Shown in pieces: positions 55,914 through 64,000 of a stretch of 64,000 nucleotides of DNA; positions within the stretch are counted from its first letter, which is position 1, and the number at the start of each line of letters is the position of its first letter. The DNA comes from Nicotiana tabacum (Eukaryota; Streptophyta; Magnoliopsida; Solanales; Solanaceae): the NCBI RefSeq assembly GCF_000715075.1, contig NC_134081.1, positions 112,814,289 to 112,878,288 on the forward strand, given 5' to 3'. Below the pieces are notes generated by a model. The model ran no database searches and had not been told where the DNA came from. It worked only from the letters and a program-made list of their open reading frames with translations. The position numbers were made by a program, and so were the translations under genes.

Positions 55914-58802
55914 TGTAACGACCCGGACGGTCATTTCAAGAGTTATAGCCCCGTTTTCCCCATTTCTGCTTCCTTTTGTGCTTTTCATCTATATTATGTT
56001 ATATCGGGTTAGTTGGTTCGGGTCCGGAGTGGTTTTGGAGTAAATTGAGACATTAGTCTCTTAAGTAGAAGCTTAAGTTGGAAAAGTCAACTGGATATTG
56101 ACTTATGTGTAAACGATCTTGGATTGGAATTTTTATGGTTCCGTTAGCTCCGTTAGGTGATTTTGGACATAGGAGCGCGTCCAGAATGCGATTTGGAGGT
56201 CCGTAGTAGAATTAGGCTTGAATTGGCAAAAATTGGAAATTTGGCGATTTTGGTCGGTAGTGGAAAATTTGATATCGTGGTCGGAATGGATTTCCAAAAG
56301 TTGGAGTAGGTTCATGGAGTCATTTGTGACGTGTGTGTAAAATTTGAGGTTATTCGGACGTGATTTGGTAGGTTTCGACGTCGTTTGTGAAATTTGGAAG
56401 TTTAGAAGTTCTTAGGCTTGAATCCGAGGGTAATTTGGTGTTTTGATGTTGTTTTGAGTGATTCAAAGGCTCGACTAAGTTTGTATGTTGATATATGACT
56501 TGTTGGTATGGTTGGTTGAGGTCCCGAGGGGCTCGGGGTGATTCCGGGTGGTTAACGGATTGTTTGAAGTTGGAAAAATGCAGTTGAAGCTGCTGCTACT
56601 GGTATTTCCGCACCTGCGGAGGGGGAGCCGCATGTGCGAGGGTGCAGAAGCGCTTGGAGAAGTCGCAGGTGCGGGAAAGGCTAAGGTGGGGTGGAAGCAC
56701 ATGTGCGAGAAAGCTATCGCATCTGCAAGCCCGCAGGTGCGATACCTGGGTGCAGATGCGGAATGGAGGAAAAAGGCTGGTTTCGCTGATGCAGAGAATT
56801 ATGCGCAGGAGCGAAAGGTTGGCCGCAGATGCGGAACCTGGGATCTTGAGTGAGTTTCGCATCTGCGATGGAAATTCCGCAGGTGTGGCATCGCAGAAGC
56901 GGAAAAAGGGGCCGCAGGTGCGATATTGCTGGGCAGAAAAGCTCCAGGTCGAGGTTTGTCTTTCATTTTAAATTTTGGACCTGAGAAGCTCGGGAGAGAG
57001 GCAATTTTTTGAAGGTTTTCAAGGAGCAATGTTGGGGTAAGTGATTCTAACCCAAAATGGTATAAATTTCGTGAATCTGTGGCTTTGTTCATCATTTAAT
57101 TAGTAGGATTTTGAAGTGAAATAAGGGGTTAGGGCTTGGGATTTTGGAGAGTGTAATTTGAGGATTTGGAGGACCAAATGATGTCGGTTTTGATGAATTT
57201 CATATGGTTAGACTTATGAGTGAATGGGCTTTCGGGTTTTGTGACTTTTGTTGGATTTCGAGACGTGGGCACGGGGGGCGGGTTTGAGTCGATTTCAGAT
57301 TTTGGCTATAATTTGGTATTTTTCTTGTGGAATCGATTCCTTTAGCCCATATTGATCGTATTGTATTACTTGTGGCAAGATTCGGGACGTTTGGAGGCCG
57401 AATTGAGAGGCAAGGGCATACTAGAGTAGGACTTTGCTTGATTTGAGGTAAGTAACGCTTTCAAACTTGGTTCTGAGGGTTCGAAACCCTAAATTATATG
57501 CTATGTGATTAGTATTGAGGTGACGCACATGCCAAGTGACAGGCGTGCGGGCGTGCACCGTGAGAATTGTGACCTAGGTGATTCCATGGCATTGTTTAGT
57601 GACTCTATCCTGTTTAAGCTTTGTGCCGGTATTGTTTGGACCCTTAGCGGTCGTTTCTTGCTGTCATCTCACTAGTTTCATTTACTATTCCATACTCAGT
57701 CATGATCTTACATTTTTATATCATACCTCGGTCTCATTTATTTATTGATTCATCATATTATTGTTCTGGGTGGTTTTCATGACATTGTGGTCCCGTGGTG
57801 AGGCTGAAGAGGTTGATGACTGAGTGAGGCCGAGTGCCTGGTTATGAGTGACAGTTATGGGATCGGGCTACACGTTGCAGTGGTTATATTGATGATTATG
57901 ATAGCGCTTGGGCTGTAGGAGCCCCTCCGGAGTCGGTAATACACCCCAAGTGAGCGCGGTTGATATTACTGAGGAATGGATCTTCCCTGGACATGGATCT
58001 TGTCCGAAGTACTTGATACCTAGAGATGGATCTTCTCCACAGGATTGGATTGGCCTTTCTCGGTACTGGGTGATTTATAGTCAGTTATATGTTCTGGGAT
58101 GGATCTTCCCTGGGCCGTATGGGCCATATACAATACCGAGTGGTTGAGCATTCGAGAGTGTGAGCACATGAGGCTGACAGCATGGTGCATCACATACAGC
58201 ATGTGCATTGGCATGTAGAGATAGCAGAGTTATATTCTTTACACTGTTCAGATCTGCTTCACTTTACTATTTGAGTTGCCTATTTAATTTGAAAGCATGC
58301 CTACGTTTTTGTTCAGTTATCTATATTTTATCTGTACCAGTTAGTTCATCACTACCTTTCTGTCCAAAGTTTGGCCTTGTTATTTACTGAGTTGCTGTAC
58401 TCACGTTACTCCATGCACCTCGTGTGCAGATCCAGGCGATATCGGTTGTAGCGGCGGTTGTTGATTGAGGATCCTAGAGTTTTGGAGACTATCAAGGTAG
58501 TTTCACGGCATTTGCGGGCCTTGACTCCCCTTCTTTATCTTTGTCATACTTTCAATTTATATCTCTAGTCACTGTAGTAGACTGTATTTCTGATCTAGAC
58601 GCTCATGTACTCAGTGACACCCTAGTTTTGGACTAGATTGTATCAGTTTGGGATTTTTATATGTTTTAAACAGTTTTTCTTTAATGTTAAATGCTTTCGT
58701 TAACGTTTTCAAGCTTATTGTTGTTGGTGTTGGGTTGTTGAGTCGAGACTGGCCTAGTTCCACGATAGGCGCCAGCACGACGGTTGATTTTGGGTCATGA
58801 CA
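55914..58802 (+). repeat. Gypsy 3' LTR (2.9 kb)
   Basis: Partner of 48567-51481. Has an extra segment near 56401-56430 and lacks about 80 bp near 57613. Confidence 0.92.
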
Positions 58803-59221
58803 AAAGGAAACATATTCAATACATTATAATTTGCTATTCATAAATGCTAGAATACCTTGTGTCTTGCTAGTGAATATGCTAAAAATAATTTAGTTTCAAC
58901 TGGAGTAGCATAATAGGTTGAGAATTAAGATTTTGAGTTTAAGTACTTTTTGGCTTGTAACTGTTAGAAAAAGTTTAATGCACTATTATTTTTAAATTTA
59001 ATATATAAATATATTGTTAACATGTAAATTTATTCGGTACGGTTCGGTATTTTTTCGATTTATTTTCGTAAAATAAAAATCTGCCCTAATTATTGGTACG
59101 ATTATAGGTTTATATAAAAACCTACGGTTTTATTAAAAGAAACCTAAAAATTGATTCGGTACGGTACGGTTCGGTCGATTTGGTCAATTTTTAAATATCC
59201 ATTGACACCCCTAGTAATGGG

Positions 59222-60885
59222 ATTAGAATATTGGTGATAGGAAGAAGACAATCAGTATTCCAAAAAAAAAAAATACTATTTATGAAATTTAATTTGATTT
59301 CCCTACTTTCATCAAGAAAGCCATTTTTTGATTTTTAAGGATCATGTTTCCTTTTTCCAAAATATTTTGATGAACCAAATATGGAAACTAAAAAATATTT
59401 TCCTTACCAACCGTAGTATTTCTGAAAATTTCGGTTAGTTTTAAATACTTTAAAACGCTCTAACGATGTTAAAATTACACTTTTTGCATGCCAGGTAATT
59501 CTACAGACTACGAAGGTATAATGACATGTTATGAATTATATAATAATGCTTGGAATTAAGTCGCTCGGGCAGATGACAAAGAGGAGAAGAAATCTTTAGC
59601 TATAAGTTCCTGAAAATAATTAATATTATTCCTATTTAGCTAGCTCGAAATCTAGCCCTTTACACATGTGCATATGCGTTTCTAATTTCTAAGGACTTTG
59701 TGAGAATATCTTAGGAAAGTAATTAGTTGATTCAAAGACTTAATTATTGTTCTCAATATTAAGGAAAATATTTTTTGTTGATTCAAATTTTTAATATTAG
59801 CTAATTTTAAAATTTTTATTTTTAATGGTAACTATAATAATGTTTAATTATAACTATATTTTCATCCAATATAATTATTATGTTTTACGATTTTCTTTAT
59901 ATACAATTTATTTTTGAAAGGTATAATAATCTATCAACATTTTATTATAATACATTCTAAAATTTAATTATTTCTTTAGTCAATTTATTAGAGTGTAAAA
60001 ATTTAAATCAATCGAATATGTTCAAGTGAAATGTCAAAATCGAGACTACATCGAGTGATAACGTAACCAAATACATACATTTGAAAACTTTAATTGGAGT
60101 GGGATTAGTAATCCTACATATTAGGATTTCCTATATAGTTTAAATAAAGGAAGATTTAACAATTAAAAAAATTTAAGTTGACTTCTAATTCCTAAATATT
60201 AGAAAAATAATTAACTTACAATTTTGATCAATGTAAAATCTATTTTTAATAATTTAAAAAGGCGAATGATATTTCACTACGAGATTTTTTGCTTTTAATA
60301 TAACAGAAATAGATAATTAAGTTTTCGGGACAAGTGTAGATAACTACTTATGTATTTTTCCTAAGTTTCTTGATATGGATAACAGGATAAGGATACATTG
60401 ATATACTATGCTCGATTATTTTATTTGTATTAATTTGAATAGTGTGCTCTATTATTTTATGTGCCTTAATTTGAATGGATATTAAGATTGTAAGATAGAT
60501 TTTTGAATCTGTGTGTTTAAAATAAAAATGCGTATAATGCGCTAAAATTATTCTTTAAATTTGTGGTCTTTAATATTCATGGCATTCTTATGAGAGAATG
60601 TCATTAAGTGTAAAATAAGAATTTTAGAACTAAAAATGAAGTTAAAACACATAAATTAAAACTGAAGGAGTACAAATATTTTACTTTAGACGATCAAGCA
60701 ACTGGCCCTTAAATCGTCTCCAAAAATAACTTTAGGGACATCGTCTCTGTGGTGCTCATTGATCCCATTATGGTATGAAAACTTGAAAACGAAAAACATA
60801 AAGAAAATGAAGGGAAAAAAAAAAGAAAACTAAAATTTCAACTATAGAGTGCTTATATAAAATTTCAACGCTGAACACAGACGGT
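59222..60885. other. AT-rich intergenic DNA
   Basis: No gene. At 60253-60320 the sequence GCGAATGATATTTCACTACGAG, then GCTTTTAATATAACAGAAATAG, is a third copy of the tail seen at 6254-6287 and 12681-12752. Confidence 0.5.
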
Positions 60886-61139
60886 CAGTGACGGAAGTAG
60901 AATTTTTACTAAGGGGTTCAAAAAAGTAAAAATTAAAAAATTAAAAGAGAATGTGACCAGAAGGTATTGAACTAGTCACTCCCTAATACCATTGAGTTAT
61001 GCTTTCAATTAGGATGTGTTAAATGGTTTCAAAGTATAATATATACAGGCACAAGACAGATTTTGTTTATATATCGGTGTAATTTTTCAACGAAGGGGTT
61101 TCGGGTGAACCCCCTTCCGCCCTTCTAAATCTGCCCCTG
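60886..61139. mobile_element. hAT-like MITE, 254 bp
   Basis: Starts CAGTGACGGAAGTAGAATTT and ends AAATCTGCCCCTG; the ends are imperfect inverted repeats (AAGGGG...CCCCTTCCGCC inside). Flanks CAGACGGT (60878-60885) and CAGACAGT (61140-61147) match at 7/8. Same general type as the common CAGTGGCGGA MITEs of Solanaceae. Confidence 0.75.
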
Positions 61140-61147
61140 CAGACAGT

Positions 61148-61791
61148 GATTAAGATAATTAATTTACTGAAAAAATAATTAATTTTTGAGATGAAATAAT
61201 CCAACTTAGTCAATGCTTAAGAAAAAAATTGAAAGTCGATAATTTATAGTACTTTGTATTTCATGGTTGTTTGAGCATATCATGTAATTGAAGATTTGAG
61301 CTTGAAACTTGGGATTTAATAAATAAAGTTAAAAATACAATTATATATATTACCATTGCAAATAATTTAAGAGCTGAATTTTGTTTTTTGAAGAATTAAT
61401 CTAAATAGCCATGTTACTTAATCGCTTAAATTAAAAGTAACCGACGAACGTATAAAATATATATAATTCATGAATAATATGTATATAATCGTATATAATT
61501 AATATATATATTGATTGAAAAAGTTAATAATAAATTCGGTCAAATATTTGTGTAAATATTTTTTTCTGAGGGACCCATTAAAACTGTGAATAGCAAGGAA
61601 ATTTTACACCCCCTATCTTTTCTAGGAGAGGACAAGGAGGATATCTGCTTATCCTAAAATATGTAGCCTCCTTTTCTTCAAAGTTTTTACTGAAGAAGTC
61701 ATTTTCAAGGCCTAATCCATGTGCCAACATCTCAAATATAATCATTCCTCACTTGTCCATTTCTTTCACGTTCTCCATCATTGCATTGACG
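61148..61791. other. AT-rich spacer, no gene seen
   Basis: Dense stops in all frames; nothing recognisable. Confidence 0.5.
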
Positions 61792-62291
61792 TAGGGTCGT
61801 GCATAATTTGGTAAATACCGAATTATCGTATGGAAATCAAAAATTTTGGTATTTGATATTTGATATTCGATATTTTAGTATTCGATATGATATTTAGTTT
61901 ATGTTTAAAAAATAATAGTATTAGGTATGGTATTTGATATTTTAAAATAAAATATCGATAACGTACCGAAATATATATTATATTACACAATACATATTTT
62001 ATTAATTATAACATAAATATAAGAAATATAAATTTTTACTTTCCTTTATTCTCTAAGTTCATCAATTAAGAATATTACCGTCTATAACTCTATGCACTAG
62101 TTAGTATTCAAACCGAATAAACCGAAGTTACGGAACCGAATAAACCGAAACCGAAACCGAAAGGAGAAAAATCGAACCATACCGAATTTAATTAGGTACG
62201 GTATTGGTATAGTATTTTACTAAACAGAATATCGAAAATACCGAAACGAAATGTCTAAATACCGTACCGTACCGACCGACGAATACCCCTA
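61792..62291. mobile_element. hAT-like MITE, 500 bp
   Basis: Begins TAGGGTCGTGCATAA and ends CGACGAATACCCCTA. Flanks CATTGACG (61784-61791) and CATTGTTG (62292-62299) match at 6/8. The interior is made of ATATTCGATATTT-type and ACCGAAACCGAAA-type repeats, similar in flavour to the MITE at 48136-59213. No coding. Confidence 0.65.
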
Positions 62292-62299
62292 CATTGTTG

Positions 62300-63872
62300 T
62301 GTTATCATAGTCAAAATCAACATTTTTGGCATAATAATATATAGTGCATCCATGCATATATAAATCTTGATTGTTTAGCCAATTAGCTCGATCAAGAGCA
62401 GCAAATACAATAACAACATATCCAGTGTAATTCTATAAATAGCAAGCAGCACATAAGTAAATAAAATTGTACTCTATCTAACGATTTAAACTTATATGAA
62501 GTATAGTCACACAACTTAACAGTTAACATAATAGTATTTATTAGAGCAGGCCTCGATTATGGATTAAAATTTCACTACCACCCTTCATCAAGATAGAATT
62601 TTAACGTATTTAGCCTATCAAAATGAATGAGACTCGTGCATGGAGAAGCTTGTTGAAGATAATAAAATAATAAAATCAATAATAAGTATTTTCTCAAGCA
62701 TATTATACATTTAAAAAGGGAATCAATATAACATGCAATCAATTATTTCCTAGAAAATCTCCTTTTCCTTCGCTACCTTTTCAAGCTATAGGCCCAACAA
62801 AACTGAGTTGTCCTAGAACGGAATAAAAATCACCAATAGCCACTTTTCACCCCCTATAATTTGAAAATTAGTTATTATTTTAGATTTTCAAATTATACAA
62901 TTGAAATTCCAAGATATTGTTTATCCGTAAAACGGTATATTTGAATTTATACATGGTTACTAGACAAATGAATTAATTTGATCATGAAGTAATAGATGAA
63001 TTAGATAAAAGTATAATACTTAGCCTTGAGATGGAGACGAAATAGCAGAAATAGGAGTTATGGGAGCAAGGCTTCCGGGCACAACATCAATGATATCAAA
63101 AAATAAGAAGATAAAATTATATTAAACTTTGAATAGAGTGTAGCATATGTTTTCAAGAAATTTTGCGTCCTTTACAGTGATATAGAGCTCACTATTTATA
63201 GTTGCACCTAGGGAACAAGGTCCTAGGATCAAGTCCTTCTTTAATGTCAATTATGAGGGCCACTGAAGAATGTGTAACGCCGGGCAGTGAATTCAATAAT
63301 TCTTGTAACGGGCAATGTACTTAATATTGTAGAATATTCTTCATTAAATGCTACCAGGTGGCAGGCATTTATTTCATCTTTATGAGTATCATTCTCTCCG
63401 GTAATAGACGGGATCGTTGCCTTTGGTTTCAGTTATCATCTGTCTTCGGATCCACGTGTCGCTTCCTCATGCGATCATTTAATATAACATATTTTACCCT
63501 ATACAGATAATTCTCCTACTTTTCGATGGCATAACTTTGTGTCACCGGAAAGTTGGTAGAAATATTCTTTTTGTCGGAAAATTTACTAACCCCCTCTAAA
63601 AAGTTTCTGACGGTTGATTAGACGCACGTCTCTCCGCATTTAATACCCCGAACACGCGTCATCCCATAATTTAGTATCACTTTTGCCGGTTATCGAGGTA
63701 ATTATTACCACGAGTTTAGCCGCATATACCTTTACTTATACGCATCAACCTCCTTTATTTACACTTAATAATACTCAAATATTTCTTAGACTTTCTTTAC
63801 TTAACTCATACTTCGACTTTAATATTTCTTTAGTTTCCTTCTTTGAGAGAAAAACCCTCCTTCTGATAAAAA
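62300..63872. other. Spacer, then a GC-richer leader upstream of the right-edge ORF
   Basis: 62300-63000 is AT-rich with no gene. From about 63170 the composition changes and includes a G-box-like CCACGTGTCG (63450 region) and a second GC-richer stretch (63600-63700). This fits a promoter or LTR/leader for the ORF at 63873, but no LTR boundary could be fixed. Confidence 0.35.
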
Positions 63873-64000
63873 ATGACCTTTTCTTCAAGAAACTGTGGTT
63901 CTTCAAAAAAAATTAAAGGTAAATTTGATGATGCTTCTCCCCCTACGGTGAGTACCATCATCCCAAAGAATCTGATTACCACCAAAGATTTTGAAGACAA
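63873..64000 (+). CDS. Start of an ORF cut by the window edge; possible gypsy-type transposon protein
   Basis: ATG at 63873 opens MTFSSRNCGSSKKIKGKFDD, and the frame stays open for 42 codons to the end of the window (last residues LITTKDFED). The opening, a Ser/Lys-rich start then an I/L-T-T-x-D-F block, resembles the ORF that begins many Solanaceae gypsy-type (Tat/Ogre-like) transposon proteins (PF04195-type). This is a resemblance from memory over a very short stretch. The longer upstream frame at 63683 lacks an ATG. Confidence 0.4.
   Translation, partial: MTFSSRNCGSSKKIKGKFDDASPPTVSTIIPKNLITTKDFED

Larger units (their letters stand above)
48567..58802 (+). mobile_element. Ty3/gypsy element with gag and partial protease only, 10.2 kb
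   Basis: Plus-strand element. LTRs 48567-51481 (2915 bp) and 55914-58802 (2889 bp) run TGTAACGACC...TGATA/TGACA. A perfect duplication AAAGG lies at 48562-48566 and 58803-58807. PBS is TGGTATCAGATC (51485-51496); the purine tract AAAAGGGGGAGG abuts the 3' LTR. Gag and the start of protease are at 51682-53602. The next 2.3 kb has no pol coding at all. The LTRs have diverged visibly, mostly by transitions, plus an 80-bp gap around 57613 relative to 50235, so this is not a very recent insertion. Tekay/Del-like by gag and LTR style (inference). Confidence 0.92.
48136..59213. mobile_element. hAT-type MITE split by a gypsy element
   Basis: Terminal inverted repeats TAGGGGTGTTAATGG (48136) and CCATTGACACCCCTA (ending 59213). 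Flanking 8-bp duplications GTAGTGGG (48128-48135) and GTAATGGG (59214-59221) match at 7/8; an 8-bp duplication is the hAT signature. Without the gypsy element it is about 830 bp, non-coding and rich in CGGTTCGGT/ACCGAA motifs. The two halves are 48136-48566 and 58808-59213. Confidence 0.82.

Noticed and set aside
1..64000. Endogenous pararetrovirus (caulimovirus-like) sequence
   Set aside because: No coat, movement or caulimovirus-type RT motifs were seen; all RT traces are copia type.
1..64000. tRNA, rRNA or snoRNA genes
   Set aside because: No cloverleaf or A/B-box pair was recognised; TGGTATCAGAGC matches are retroelement primer-binding sites.

Overview
This window is plant nuclear DNA, almost certainly from a Solanaceae species. 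Nicotiana is my best guess; Solanum, Capsicum or Lycium cannot be excluded. Reasons: a clade-a (TPS-a) terpene synthase gene with the usual seven-exon layout, and a dense carpet of Ty1/copia and Ty3/gypsy LTR retrotransposons, hAT-type MITEs and a possible Helitron. No intact host gene is visible. The only recognisable host gene is a terpene synthase pseudogene at 13411-18685; most other long ORFs are transposon coding remnants or chance ORFs inside LTRs.

Layout. 1-2276: 3' part of a Ty3/gypsy LTR that enters from the left. 2277-6290: a repeat-rich stretch split by a 3.0-kb solo gypsy LTR (2828-5834). 7170-12337: degenerate copia element, minus strand. 13204-18824: terpene synthase pseudogene from TATA box to poly(A) signal, with a gag-only copia element (13879-16437) in intron 1. 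18851-28947: 10.1-kb SIRE/Maximus-type copia element inserted just past the poly(A) signal, minus strand, with an extra ORF in the envelope position. 29231-37996: candidate Helitron carrying a LINE scrap and a 5.4-kb copia element (31887-37272). 38764-47716: gag-only gypsy element, minus strand. 48136-59213: a hAT-type MITE split by a 10.2-kb gag-protease gypsy element (48567-58802). 59222-64000: AT-rich DNA with two more hAT-like MITEs (60886-61139, 61792-62291) and, at the right edge, the start of an ORF (63873 onward) that runs out of the window.

Boundaries were set from terminal TG...CA dinucleotides, primer-binding sites, polypurine tracts and target-site duplications read directly from the sequence. 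Three of the TSDs are perfect 5-mers (13879 copia: GATAC; 31887 copia: CATAT; 48567 gypsy: AAAGG).

Most interesting are: (a) a structure shared by four different gypsy LTR lineages, namely a CCCGAG-loop-CTCGGG hairpin followed about 60-85 bp later by an array of short near-palindromes of the form CGC(R)-NN-(Y)GCG whose two-base centre differs by lineage; (b) three elements from two superfamilies that keep gag but have lost reverse transcriptase and integrase; (c) nonsense codons in the two gypsy gag genes that are all TAG, as expected from C-to-T decay at methylated CHG sites; (d) a terpene synthase that keeps both metal-binding motifs but is broken by deletions and a frameshift.
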